Of a DNA stretch of 64,000 nucleotides, positions 28,867 through 37,794 are shown one piece after another. The notes below the pieces were generated by a model. The model was given only the letters and a program-made list of their open reading frames with translations, ran no database searches and was not told the DNA's origin. The stretch is from the NCBI RefSeq assembly GCF_018736085.1, contig NZ_CP076134.1, positions 3,916,501-3,980,500 of the forward strand, written 5' to 3'. Source of the stretch: Bradyrhizobium sediminis. Its GTDB lineage: Bacteria; Pseudomonadota; Alphaproteobacteria; Rhizobiales; Xanthobacteraceae. Position 1 is the stretch's first letter. Every line of letters begins with the position of its first letter. The position numbers and the translations under genes were made by a program.

Positions 28867-29571
28867 CTACAGCCCCAGATACGCCTTGCGCACGTCGGGA
28901 TTGCCCTTGATGTCGCTGGCCGTGCCCTGCATCAGCACGCGGCCGGTCTGCAGGATGTAGGCGCGGTCGGCGATGTCGAGGCATTCGGCCATGCGCTGCT
29001 CGACGATCAGCACGGTCATGCCGGCGTCGCGGATTCGTTTCACCGCGGCAAAGATCTCATCAACCAGTTTCGGCATGATGCCCTGCGACGGCTCGTCCAG
29101 CATCAGCAGCCGCGGCCGCGTCATCAGCGCGCGGCCGATCGCCAGCATCTGCTGCTCGCCGCCGGAGAGCGTTTCGGCGCGCTGCTCCAGTCGCTCCGAC
29201 AGCCGCGGAAACAGCTGGAACACCAGCGCCAGCGGTTGGTCGCGGTCCGCCTCGTGGCGATAGAGATAGCTGCCGAGCCGCAAATTGTCGCGCACCGATA
29301 GCCGCGGAAACAGCCGGCGGTTTTCCGGCACATAGGCGATGCCGCGCGCGGTGATCGCATGCTGCGCCAGGCCGTCGATACGCGCGCCATCGAAGGTGAC
29401 GGCGCCGGAGCGCGGACGTTCGTCGCCGGCGATGGACTTCAGCAGCGTCGATTTGCCGGCACCGTTGGCGCCGGCGACGCAGACGATTTCGCCCTTGGCG
29501 ACATCGAGGCTGACGGCCGAGATGGCGACGAGTCCCTGATACGCGGTGGTGACTTCATGCACCGACAGCAT
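28867..29571 (-). CDS. livF: Branched-chain amino acid-type ABC transporter ATPase
   Basis: 234-residue ATPase of a Liv-type importer. Walker A GANGAGKST (about 34-42), signature LSGGEQQMLAIGRAL, Walker B LLMLDEPSQG, and the LivF-specific VEQRMAECLDIADRAYIL near the end. The ATG at 29571 overlaps the livG stop by 17 bases. Last gene of the minus-strand transporter operon livK-H-M-G-F. Confidence 0.94.
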   Translation of the reverse strand: MLSVHEVTTAYQGLVAISAVSLDVAKGEIVCVAGANGAGKSTLLKSIAGDERPRSGAVTFDGARIDGLAQHAITARGIAYVPENRRLFPRLSVRDNLRLGSYLYRHEADRDQPLALVFQLFPRLSERLEQRAETLSGGEQQMLAIGRALMTRPRLLMLDEPSQGIMPKLVDEIFAAVKRIRDAGMTVLIVEQRMAECLDIADRAYILQTGRVLMQGTASDIKGNPDVRKAYLGL

Positions 29572-30286
29572 GACGATCCCCAAGGTAGGCGCTGATGACT
29601 TTCGGATCGCGAACGATGTCGGCAGGCTTGCCTTCGACCAGCACCTTGCCGAGATCGAGCACGATGGCACGGTCGACCAGCGGCATCACGATCTCCATGA
29701 CGTGCTCGACCATCAACACGGTGACGCCGGTGTCGCGTACCCGGCGCACCAGTTCGACGCCGGTTTGCGCTTCGATCGGGGTCAGGCCCGTGAGCACTTC
29801 GTCCAGCAGCAGCAATTTGGGCTCGGTCGCCAGCGCACGCGCGACCTCGAGCCGGCGTTTTTCCGACGGGATCAACTCGCTGGCCATCACATCGGCGCGG
29901 GCGGAGAGGCCGGCGAATTCCAGGACCTCATGGGCTTTGCGGCGCGCCTCGCGCATCACCGTGGTGCGGACCAGCGCGCCGACGATGACGTTGTCGATCA
30001 CGGTCATGGTCTCGAAGCTCTTGACGACCTGGAAGGTGCGGCCGATGCCGCGCACGCAGCGCTCGGCTGCCGGCAGCCTGGTGACGTCCTCGCCGTCAAA
30101 CCAGATCGAGCCCTGGGTGGGCGGCAGCACGCCCGCGATCAGGTTGAACAGTGTCGACTTGCCGGCGCCATTGGGACCGATCAGTCCGACGATCTCGCCG
30201 CGCCCGACGGAAATCGAAATGTCGCTGTTGGCGATCAGGCCGCTGAACCGTTGCCAGACACCGCGGGTTTCCAGCAAGGCTGTCAT
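29555..30286 (-). CDS. livG: Branched-chain amino acid-type ABC transporter ATPase
   Basis: 243 residues. Walker A GPNGAGKST (about 40-48), Walker B LLLLDEVLTGL followed by EAQTGVELVRR, and the LivG-type insertion between them. The signature segment reads ELIPSEKRRLEVARAL rather than LSGGQ; divergent signatures are normal in LivG, but this one lacks the Gly-Gly pair. The ATG at 30286 overlaps the livM stop (ATGA), and its own end overlaps livF. Pairs with LivF to power the LivH/LivM channel. Confidence 0.93.
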   Translation of the reverse strand: MTALLETRGVWQRFSGLIANSDISISVGRGEIVGLIGPNGAGKSTLFNLIAGVLPPTQGSIWFDGEDVTRLPAAERCVRGIGRTFQVVKSFETMTVIDNVIVGALVRTTVMREARRKAHEVLEFAGLSARADVMASELIPSEKRRLEVARALATEPKLLLLDEVLTGLTPIEAQTGVELVRRVRDTGVTVLMVEHVMEIVMPLVDRAIVLDLGKVLVEGKPADIVRDPKVISAYLGDRHAVGA

Positions 30287-31263
30287 CGGACCGCTCCCTT
30301 GCGACGGCGCGAGAACAGTCCGACCAGGCCCTCCGGCCGCGCCAGCGAGATCAGCACGATCAGGGTGCCGTAGACGATCAGATCGACGCCGCGGCCGGAG
30401 CCGCCGATGAAGGAACGCGTCAGCTCGGTGAGCGGGATCAGGATCACGGCGCCGAGCGCCGGTCCCCACAGCGTACCGATGCCGCCTAGCACCGCAGGCA
30501 GCGCCATCAGCAGCGAGAACTGGAAACCCATCACGCTCTCGGGATCGATGTAGGATACGAACTGTGCGTAGAAGCTGCCGCCGACCGCGGTCAGGAATGC
30601 CGAGACCGCCGCGGCGCCCATCTTGGAATTGAACACCACCACGCCGAGGCTTTCGGCGGCGTCCGGATTGTCCTTTACCGCGCGCCACCAATAGCCCCAT
30701 TTGGAATCTTCCAGCCACCAGGTGACAAACCAGGCGATGCAGGCCAGCGCCAGCGCGAAGTAGAAGTAAGGCAGCTTGCTGCGGGTGAATTGGAACGTCA
30801 GCCAGCTATCCGTGCGGACGGGAATATCGATGCCGAGCGCGGCGCCGGCCCAATCCCAGTTCTGAATCAGCAACAGCGCGATCTCGGCGATGACGATGGT
30901 GGCGATGACGAAGTAATGGCCGCGCAGGCGGAAACAGGGATAGCCGAGCGCCATCGCGATCACGGCCGAGATCAGCCCGCCGCCGATCATTCCGAACCAC
31001 GGCAGCACGCCAAATTTGGTGAAGAGGATCGCGGTCGTGTAGGCGCCGAGCCCGAAATACAGCGCGTGGCCGAGCGAGATCTGCCCGCAATAGCCGGAAA
31101 GGATATTCCAGCTCTGCGACAGCGCCGCATACATCAGCGTCAGAACCATGATGTTCTGGACGTAGACGTCCTTGACGAACAGCGGCACCAGCGCCGCGAC
31201 GAAGGCGAGACAGGCGGCGACGATCAGGTCGCGGCGGCGGCGCTGGGCGAAGGCCGTATCCAT
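30283..31263 (-). CDS. livM: Branched-chain amino acid-type ABC transporter permease
   Basis: Inner-membrane permease of 326 residues, with about nine or ten hydrophobic helices. The family motif SGYCGQISLGHALYFGLGAY is near residues 57-76, and GGIGTLWGPALGA is near 260-272. The ATG at 31263 overlaps the livH stop by one base (TGATG); a GTG immediately before it is an alternative. Confidence 0.92.
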   Translation of the reverse strand: MDTAFAQRRRRDLIVAACLAFVAALVPLFVKDVYVQNIMVLTLMYAALSQSWNILSGYCGQISLGHALYFGLGAYTTAILFTKFGVLPWFGMIGGGLISAVIAMALGYPCFRLRGHYFVIATIVIAEIALLLIQNWDWAGAALGIDIPVRTDSWLTFQFTRSKLPYFYFALALACIAWFVTWWLEDSKWGYWWRAVKDNPDAAESLGVVVFNSKMGAAAVSAFLTAVGGSFYAQFVSYIDPESVMGFQFSLLMALPAVLGGIGTLWGPALGAVILIPLTELTRSFIGGSGRGVDLIVYGTLIVLISLARPEGLVGLFSRRRKGAVR

Positions 31264-32141
31264 CACATCGATCCGAACAGGCCGCGCGGCCGGACAAAGA
31301 CCACCAGCAGGTAGACCGCGTAGATGCCGACCGATTTCAGTGACGGCGGCATGATCAACGCGGTGGTGGCCTCAACGAGGCCGACGATGATGCCGCCGGC
31401 AAAGGCGCCGAACACGCTGCCGAAACCGCCCAATGCCACCGTGACATAGGCGATCAGCGCGAACGAGGCGCCAACGTCGGGATAGATGTAGAAGAACATC
31501 GCCATGACAGCGCCGGCCAGGCCGACCAGCGCCGCGCCGAGGCCCCAGCCCAGCGCGAACACCCTGTTCTTGTCGATGCCGACCAGCGCCACCGCGCCGG
31601 CGTCCTCACGCGTCGCCTCGAGGGCCCGGCCGAAATCGGTGCGGTTGATGAAGAAATACAGCGCGACGAACGCGGCGATCGCCACCAGCGCGCCGATCAG
31701 TTGCGGCTGAGGCAGGAAAATGCCGCCGACCGATATGGTTTTGCCGCCGAACCATGAATGGGTGACGCTGCGATAGTCCGGCGTGAAGAAGAACTGCGCC
31801 AGGCCCCGCATGACGATGGCAAGGCCGAAGGTGGAGAAAATCTGCACCATGCCGGCATTGGCTTTCGCCCTGACCGCAAAGCGGACGATCACGAGGTAGA
31901 CCACCGCCCCGAATACGAACAGGGCGGCCGCGACCAGCGGCGCCGACAGCAAGGGGTCTATCGCGAAGAACGCGAACAGGAAGAACGTCGCATACATCGC
32001 GATCATGAGGAACTCGCCGTGGGCGAAATTCACCACGTCCATCAGGCCGAAGATCAGCGCCAGCCCCACGGCGATCAGGCCGTAGAGCAGCCCCATCAGC
32101 AGGCCGCTGGCAAGACTCTGGATGATGGTCTCGGCTGTCAC
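31263..32141 (-). CDS. livH: Branched-chain amino acid-type ABC transporter permease
   Basis: Inner-membrane permease of 292 residues with about eight helices. Motifs: LMGLLYGLIAVGLALIFGLM followed by VNFAHGEFLM (about 35-45), and ALGGFGSVFGAFAGGIIVGL near 225-245. It starts with GTG at 32141 behind GGATGGGGAC. A 171-base gap with a pair of family B palindromes separates it from livK. That hairpin pair may lower expression of the membrane part relative to the abundant binding protein. Confidence 0.92.
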   Translation of the reverse strand: MTAETIIQSLASGLLMGLLYGLIAVGLALIFGLMDVVNFAHGEFLMIAMYATFFLFAFFAIDPLLSAPLVAAALFVFGAVVYLVIVRFAVRAKANAGMVQIFSTFGLAIVMRGLAQFFFTPDYRSVTHSWFGGKTISVGGIFLPQPQLIGALVAIAAFVALYFFINRTDFGRALEATREDAGAVALVGIDKNRVFALGWGLGAALVGLAGAVMAMFFYIYPDVGASFALIAYVTVALGGFGSVFGAFAGGIIVGLVEATTALIMPPSLKSVGIYAVYLLVVFVRPRGLFGSM

Positions 32142-32160
32142 CGGGATGTCCCCATCCTAT

Positions 32161-32279
32161 GTCGTCCCTGCGAACGCAGGGACCCATAACCACCGGAATC
32201 GCGTTTGAATGAAGGACGTGAGGCCACGATGAAAAAGATACTCCTGGGCGTATGGGTCCCTGCGTTCGCAGGGACGACG
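32161..32279. repeat. Inverted pair of family B palindromes inside the liv operon
   Basis: gtcgtccctgcgaacgcagggaccc and its inverse face each other between livK and livH. As hairpins in the message they would sit right behind the binding-protein gene. Confidence 0.8.
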
Positions 32280-32312
32280 ATGCGTTTGTGATAAGCCTCC
32301 CAAGAAGATGGC

Positions 32313-33557
32313 TTACTTCATCGGCCAGAGGGCTTCGGCGATAGCCGCCTGCGCCGGGAAGACGGTGACGAACTTGCCGCCGACATATTGCAGCAGCACC
32401 GGATCGGCGTCGTTGTTCTGGCCCATGTCGTCGAACTTGACGCGCTTCCACGGCATGATGGTCTGCTCGCCCGGCATGTCGGTGGCCGCCAGCGCCGCAC
32501 GGATCTTTTCGCCATCGGTGGACTTGGCGCGGTTGATGGCGTCGGCCATCACGATCAGGCCCATGAACTGCCGCGACGTCAGATCGTTGAAATCCTTGCC
32601 CGACTTTGCCTTGTACATGGTGTTGATGGTGCCGACGACCGGCCGCTTCTTCGCGAGATCGAGCGAGAAGCTGCCGCGCGAGATCACGCCTTCGAGCTTG
32701 TCGCCGACCGCGTCGTACAGCGCCTTTTCGGAGAAGCCGGCGTCCTGCGCGACGATCGCCTTCGGCTTGTAGCCGAGCTCCGCCATGGTCTTCACCAGGA
32801 GGATGCCGTCGGTGGTGTAGCTCGAGGGCATCAGCACGTCGGCGTTGGCGGCCTTGAGCTGCTGCACTTCCGCGGACAATGACGGCGAGTTGGAGCGGTA
32901 TTTGATGTCGGCGACGATCTTGTAGCCGCGCTCCTTGGCGAGCTTGAGCTGGGCGTTGCCGGAATCGGTGCCGAAAATGGTATCCTCATGGAACAGCGAC
33001 AATGTCTCGATCTTGGTGCCCTTCTTCTTCAGGGCGTCGAAGAAGTCGAACATCGCGGCCGAGAACATTTCGTCATGGGCCGCGGGGCGGAAGTAGAACT
33101 TGAGGCCGCGGCGATGCAGGCTGGGCGAGGAATTGTCGGCCGAAATGAAAGGAACCTGGTAACGCTCGCAGATCTGGCTGACGGTGACAGCCACCGAACT
33201 CTGGTAGGTGCCGATGACGGCGCAGACCTTTTCCTGCGTGATCAGGCGCTCGGCCTCGGCGCGGCCCTTCTGGGGATCGCCCTGGTGGTCGGCGAATACG
33301 AGCCGAACCTTGGCGCCGCCGAGGCCGGGCAACCCAACGCTCTTTGCCAGCGGCAGATCGAAATCATATTTGCTGTTGATGACGTCCGCCGCCGTCCCGT
33401 AGGCATGCTGCGCATCGACGCCGATCTGCGCGTTGGAGCCGGACAGCGGATAAGTGACACCGATCACCACTTCGGGCGCTTGCGCGCGACCCGCGATCGG
33501 CGCGAGGGCGGCGGCAGCGGTGGCTCCAAGCAATACGTTGCGGCGAGTGATGGTCAT
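32313..33557 (-). CDS. livK: Periplasmic substrate-binding protein of the Liv-type ABC importer
   Basis: 414 residues of the Leu/Ile/Val-binding (PBP type 1) family. The N-terminus is a twin-arginine-like signal, MTITRRNVLLGATAAAALAP, with likely cleavage after residues 24-26 (GRA-QA). Then come VVIGVTYPLSGSNAQIGVD and the lobe pattern DHQGDPQKGRAEAERLI, IGTYQSSVAVTVSQI. The substrate may be an amino acid, amide or other small acid; many LivK-like proteins bind aromatic or amide compounds. It lies 84 bases downstream of the DUF1445 gene, probably in the same operon. Confidence 0.92.
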   Translation of the reverse strand: MTITRRNVLLGATAAAALAPIAGRAQAPEVVIGVTYPLSGSNAQIGVDAQHAYGTAADVINSKYDFDLPLAKSVGLPGLGGAKVRLVFADHQGDPQKGRAEAERLITQEKVCAVIGTYQSSVAVTVSQICERYQVPFISADNSSPSLHRRGLKFYFRPAAHDEMFSAAMFDFFDALKKKGTKIETLSLFHEDTIFGTDSGNAQLKLAKERGYKIVADIKYRSNSPSLSAEVQQLKAANADVLMPSSYTTDGILLVKTMAELGYKPKAIVAQDAGFSEKALYDAVGDKLEGVISRGSFSLDLAKKRPVVGTINTMYKAKSGKDFNDLTSRQFMGLIVMADAINRAKSTDGEKIRAALAATDMPGEQTIMPWKRVKFDDMGQNNDADPVLLQYVGGKFVTVFPAQAAIAEALWPMK

Positions 33558-33641
33558 TGCAAATACCCCCTGTTGATCGCGGTTATCGATGAAACGGCAG
33601 AACGTTGCGGTAAAGCCTCAATGAGCGGCAAAGGCTGCCCA

Positions 33642-34466
33642 TCAAAGCACAGCCAATTGCTTGTTCTTGAGATCGGTCACCAGCATCAATCCCGGCGCAT
33701 GCGTGATCGCGAACGGCAGCTTCGCCGCTGCGATCACCGCTTGCGGCGTGACGCCGCAGGCCCAGAACACCGGAATCTCATCGGCTTCCACCGGCACCGG
33801 ATCGCCGTAGTCGGGCCTTGCGATATCGGCGATCCCGATCGAATGCGGATGGCCGAGATGAACCGGCGCGCCATGCACGGAAGGAAACCGCGAGGTGATC
33901 TGCACCGCGCGGATCGCATCCGCCGGCTTGAACGGCCGCATCGACACCACCATCGGACCCGCGAACGGCCCTGCCGGGCGGCATGCAATGTTGGTGCGAT
34001 ACATCGGCACGCGCACCTTGCGCTCGATGTGACGGATCGGCAGATCGTCCGCCATCAGCGCCTCTTCGAACGAGAATGAGCAGCCGATCACGAAGGCGAC
34101 CAGATCGTCGCGCCAATGCGCCATGATCTCGGCCGGCTCTTCCACCACCTCGCCGTCGTGCCAGACCCGGTAGCGCGGCAGATCGGTGCGGATGTCGAGA
34201 TCGATCCCGAGCGAGGGAATATGGGGGTCGCCGACGTCGGACATGCCGATGATCGGGCAGGGTTTCGGATTGAGCTGGCAGAACCGGTGAAACGAAGCCG
34301 CGAGCTTCTCCGGCAGGATCACCAGATTGCCCTGCACGAAACCATTGGCCAGGCCGGCGGTGCTGGTGACGGTGCCGGTGCGGCAGGCCCGCCGGGCCGC
34401 CACGCTTGGCGACAGATCGGCCGCCTTGTCGTCCAACAGCCGTTCCGATCCTGCCAAGCCGGTCAT
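33642..34466 (-). CDS. DUF1445 (UPF0317) family protein, putative hydro-lyase
   Basis: About 274 residues; characteristic [16 protein letters not shown] near residue 37-52, [12 protein letters not shown] (about 70-81) and [13 protein letters not shown] (about 124-136). The family is annotated as putative hydro-lyases and forms the N-terminal part of mammalian D-glutamate cyclase; no reaction is proven for the bacterial members. The ATG at 34466 is preferred because GGGAT precedes it and the residues before it do not match the family; a further ATG at 34517 exists. First gene of a likely operon with livKHMGF, divergent from a LysR gene. Confidence 0.85.
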   Translation of the reverse strand: MTGLAGSERLLDDKAADLSPSVAARRACRTGTVTSTAGLANGFVQGNLVILPEKLAASFHRFCQLNPKPCPIIGMSDVGDPHIPSLGIDLDIRTDLPRYRVWHDGEVVEEPAEIMAHWRDDLVAFVIGCSFSFEEALMADDLPIRHIERKVRVPMYRTNIACRPAGPFAGPMVVSMRPFKPADAIRAVQITSRFPSVHGAPVHLGHPHSIGIADIARPDYGDPVPVEADEIPVFWACGVTPQAVIAAAKLPFAITHAPGLMLVTDLKNKQLAVL

Positions 34467-34542
34467 CGTCGATCCCGCCCAAATTAGCTCGACAGCAATG
34501 GGCCATAGAGCTAACATAATGTCTAATCGTTGTTTTTGATCA

Positions 34543-34569
34543 AAATCGATAAATTGTATTTATCGATTT
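34543..34569. promoter_or_regulatory. Perfect palindromic operator between DUF1445 and lysR
   Basis: An 11-bp arm aaatcgataaa (34543-34553), five bases, and its exact inverse tttatcgattt (34559-34569). It sits 15 bases before the lysR ATG in an A/T-rich gap. A LysR-type regulator usually binds a T-N11-A dyad in just such a divergent promoter, so it could control both arms and itself. Confidence 0.75.
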
Positions 34570-34584
34570 GGGAGCTTTGGAAGC

Positions 34585-35502
34585 ATGGTTGATTTCAAGG
34601 CAATCGAGACCTTCATGTGGGTGGTGACGCTCGGCAGCTTTCGCGGCGCCGCGCAAAAGCTCAACACCACCCAGCCTGCGATCTCGCAGCGGATCGCGCA
34701 GCTCGAGCACGAGGTGGGGGTCAGGCTCCTGCAGCGCGACCGGCGCATGGTGCTGCCGACACCGAGCGGGCGGCAGATGATGGTGTATGCCGAGAAGCTG
34801 ATCGGGCTGCGCTCGGAGATGCTGGCCGCGGTCGGCGATCGCTCGGCGATGCGTGGCGTGCTGCGGCTCGGCGTCGCCGAGACCATCGTTCACACCTGGC
34901 TGTCGCAACTGGTCAAGAGCGTCAATCGCGCCTATCCCAATCTCTCGCTCGAAATCGAGGTCGACATCACCTCGAACCTGCGGACACGGTTGCTGGCGCA
35001 GGAAATCGAACTCGCCTTCCTGCTCGGGCCGATAACGGCGCCGACCGTCAGCAACCGGGTGCTGTGCGACTATCCCGTGGGCTTTCTCGCCAGCCCTTCG
35101 CTTGGGCTGGGCCAGCGCAGGCTGACGGTGCACGATCTGGCGAAATTCCCCATGATCACGTTTCCGCGCAAGACCCCGCCCTATGAACTGGTGCGCTCGC
35201 TGTTCAATCGCCCGGACTTGCCGCCGATGCGCCTGCACGCCAGCGCTTCGATCGCCACCGTCGTACACATGGCCATCGAAGGCCTCGGCATTGCGGTCAT
35301 TCCCACCGCGATCGTCGAAAACGAAATGGCGGACGGGCGCCTGCAACTGCTGTCGACCAATCTGCAGATGCCGCAGCTGACATTTGCGGCCAGCTGGCTC
35401 ACTTCCCCCGACACCGTCGCGGTCGAACGCGTGGCCGAACTCGCCGCCAACCTCGCGCAGGGCAGCGCTGTCATTGACGCGCCGCTGCAGGCGCGTCATT
35501 GA
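34585..35502 (+). CDS. LysR-family transcriptional regulator
   Basis: 305 residues. The winged helix-turn-helix is at 3-62 (ETFMWVVTLGSFRGAAQKLN, TTQPAISQRIAQLE), followed by a periplasmic-binding-protein-like effector domain (LRLGVAETIVHTWLSQL from about 92). Divergent from DUF1445-liv and upstream of the M20 hydrolase (45 bases) and 2-hydroxyacid dehydrogenase. The effector is probably the imported compound or a breakdown product. Confidence 0.94.
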   Translation: MVDFKAIETFMWVVTLGSFRGAAQKLNTTQPAISQRIAQLEHEVGVRLLQRDRRMVLPTPSGRQMMVYAEKLIGLRSEMLAAVGDRSAMRGVLRLGVAETIVHTWLSQLVKSVNRAYPNLSLEIEVDITSNLRTRLLAQEIELAFLLGPITAPTVSNRVLCDYPVGFLASPSLGLGQRRLTVHDLAKFPMITFPRKTPPYELVRSLFNRPDLPPMRLHASASIATVVHMAIEGLGIAVIPTAIVENEMADGRLQLLSTNLQMPQLTFAASWLTSPDTVAVERVAELAANLAQGSAVIDAPLQARH

Positions 35503-35546
35503 AAACCCTCGAATATGCGCGGCTCCTGAATTCCGGAAATAGCTCC

Positions 35547-36797
35547 ATGACCAAGATCGCCTCCAACCTGCAGATCGACTCCGCCCGGCTCTGGGACACG
35601 ATTCACGAAACCGCGAAATTCGGCGGCACGCCCAAGGGCGGGGTGCGGCGGCTGACGCTGGGCCCCGAGGACAAACAGGTGCGCGACTGGTTCCGCAGGG
35701 CGTGCGAGGCCGCAGGCCTCGACGTGCATGTCGATGCGCTCGGCTCGATGTTTGGCCTGCGCAAGGGCCGCGACATGTCGAAGCCGCCGGTTGGTCTCGG
35801 CTCGCATCTCGATACCCAGCCCACGGGGGGCAAGTTCGACGGCGTGCTCGGCACGCTGGCGGCGCTCGAAGTGGTGCGTACCCTCAACGATGCCGGGATC
35901 GAGACCGAGGCGCCGATCTGCATCGTCAACTGGACCAATGAGGAAGGCTCGCGCTTTGCCCCCGCGATGATGGCCTCGGCGGCCTATGTTGGCGACTTCA
36001 CCACCGACGATATCCTGTCGCGCAAGGACGCCGACGGCGTCACCGTGGCGGAGGCGCTGGACAGCATCGGCTATCGCGGCGAAGCCCCGGTCGGCACGCA
36101 GAAATTCGCAAGCTTCGTCGAGCTGCACATCGAACAGGGCCCGATTCTGGAAGCCGAGCACAAGACCATCGGCGTGGTCGATTCCGGCCAGGGCGTGCTG
36201 TGGTACGACGGCAAGATCACCGGCTTCGAAAGCCATGCCGGCTCGACGCCGATGCCGCTGCGCCGCGACGCGCTCGCCACCCTGTCGGAAATCGTGCTGG
36301 CGATGGAGAGCGTCGCCCGGAAACACGGACCCAAGGCGGTCGGCACCATCGGCGAAGCCGTGATCGCCAACCCCTCCCGCAATGTCATTCCCGGCGAAAT
36401 CGCCTTCACGGTCGATTGCCGCAGCGCCGACGCCGCGATCATGGACGCGCTCGACAGGGACTTGCGCGCGGCGGTGGCCGAGATCGCCGCCCGCCGCAAG
36501 GTCGACGTCAAGCTCGATCTGGTCTGGCGCAAGCCTCCGACCCATTTCGACCCCAAACTGGTCGATGCGGTGGAGAACGCGGCCCAGGCGCTCGGCTATT
36601 CCAACCGGCGCATCACCTCGGGCGCGGGCCATGATGCCTGCAACCTCAACACCCGCATTCCCACCGCGATGGTGTTCGTGCCTTGCAAGGATGGCGTCAG
36701 CCACAACGAACTCGAGGACGCCACGCAGGCCGATTGCACCGCGGGCGCCAATGTGTTGATGCATACCGTGCTGGCGCTTGCCGGCGTCGCTTCCTGA
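35547..36797 (+). CDS. Zn-dependent amidohydrolase (M20; N-carbamoyl-amino-acid hydrolase/allantoate amidohydrolase type)
   Basis: 416 residues. Metal ligands are readable: His87 and Asp98 in GSHLDTQPTGGKFDG, Glu132/Glu133 in WTNEEGSRFAP, His194 in ELHIEQGP and His386 in GVSHNE. HAGSTPMPLRRDA (230-242) is the dimer-domain motif of the carbamoylase subgroup. It hydrolyses an N-carbamoyl or ureido amide bond, releasing ammonia and CO2; the exact substrate is unknown. The ATG at 35547 is chosen over an upstream TTG that overlaps the lysR stop. Follows lysR and precedes the dehydrogenase by 26 bases, so one operon is likely. Confidence 0.88.
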   Translation: MTKIASNLQIDSARLWDTIHETAKFGGTPKGGVRRLTLGPEDKQVRDWFRRACEAAGLDVHVDALGSMFGLRKGRDMSKPPVGLGSHLDTQPTGGKFDGVLGTLAALEVVRTLNDAGIETEAPICIVNWTNEEGSRFAPAMMASAAYVGDFTTDDILSRKDADGVTVAEALDSIGYRGEAPVGTQKFASFVELHIEQGPILEAEHKTIGVVDSGQGVLWYDGKITGFESHAGSTPMPLRRDALATLSEIVLAMESVARKHGPKAVGTIGEAVIANPSRNVIPGEIAFTVDCRSADAAIMDALDRDLRAAVAEIAARRKVDVKLDLVWRKPPTHFDPKLVDAVENAAQALGYSNRRITSGAGHDACNLNTRIPTAMVFVPCKDGVSHNELEDATQADCTAGANVLMHTVLALAGVAS

Positions 36798-36823
36798 TCG
36801 TCAGCCAACAACCGGAGAATTCA

Positions 36824-37738
36824 GTGCGCGGAGTTTTTGTCGACGCCAACGAATCGCTCGCCGTCATCTTCGAGCGGCTGGAAAGACCGGGCGATCCCAA
36901 GGTCCGCATCCATCGCGACCCCGACATCACCCCGGAGCAATACCCCGAGGTGCTCGGCGACGCCGAGATCGCTATCGTCGATCACACTGCGCTGCCGACC
37001 GAAATCGCCAGGAAATGCACGGGCTTGAAGCACGTGGTGTTTCTGGGCACCGGCGCGCGCAGTTACATGAATCCGGAGGAACTCGCCGGGCTCGGCATCG
37101 AAGTGCACTTGATCAAGGGTTATGGCGACACCGCGGTGGCCGAATGCGCCATCGCGCTGATGTGGGCGGCGGCGCGCGGCATCGCCGAGATGGACCGCGA
37201 AATGCGCGCCGGCAACTGGCTGCGCGAGGACGGCATGCAGCTGACCGGCAAGACGCTCGGCCTGATCGGCTTCGGCGGCATTGCCGCGGAAGTGGCGCGG
37301 ATCGCGCGCGGCAGCGGCATGCGCGTGATCGCCTGGAACCGGACTCCGAAAGAGCATCCCGGCGTCGACTTCGTCACGCTGGAAAAGTTGCTGACCGAAA
37401 GCGACGTGGTCTCGCTGCACCTCTTGCTGAACGACGAAACCCGCGGCTTTCTCTCGGCAAAACGCATCGCGGCGATGAAGCCGGGCGTGATCCTCGTCAA
37501 CACCGCGCGCGGCGCGATGGTGGATGAGCAAGCGATGATCGACGCGCTGAAGTCGGGCCAGATCCGGCATGCCGGGCTCGACGTCTTCAACACCGAGCCG
37601 CTGCCGAAGGATCACCCGCTGACAAAACTGCGCAACGTGACGCTGTCGGCGCATTCGGCATTCCGCACGCCGGAGGCGAGCGAGAACCTGATTGGCGCCG
37701 CGTGGGAGCATTGCAGGAGGATCGCGGCGGGAGCCTGA
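36824..37738 (+). CDS. D-2-hydroxyacid dehydrogenase (NAD-dependent)
   Basis: 304 residues of the D-isomer 2-hydroxyacid dehydrogenase family. Rossmann segment LGLIGFGGIAAEVARIA (145-161), catalytic Arg229 in NTARG, Glu258 in NTEPL and His277 in SAHSAF. It oxidises or reduces a 2-hydroxy/2-oxo acid pair. GTG start at 36824 with CGGAGAA; the frame upstream is inside the amidohydrolase gene. Next to the amidohydrolase and LysR it probably finishes breakdown of the same compound. A degraded copy of its last 27 codons is found at about 38735-38830. Confidence 0.9.
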   Translation: MRGVFVDANESLAVIFERLERPGDPKVRIHRDPDITPEQYPEVLGDAEIAIVDHTALPTEIARKCTGLKHVVFLGTGARSYMNPEELAGLGIEVHLIKGYGDTAVAECAIALMWAAARGIAEMDREMRAGNWLREDGMQLTGKTLGLIGFGGIAAEVARIARGSGMRVIAWNRTPKEHPGVDFVTLEKLLTESDVVSLHLLLNDETRGFLSAKRIAAMKPGVILVNTARGAMVDEQAMIDALKSGQIRHAGLDVFNTEPLPKDHPLTKLRNVTLSAHSAFRTPEASENLIGAAWEHCRRIAAGA

Positions 37739-37794
37739 GCGGCTTCGCTCAGTCTCCCCCGCCGCATCGGCCCCCGCCGAGATCCGGTCGGAGA

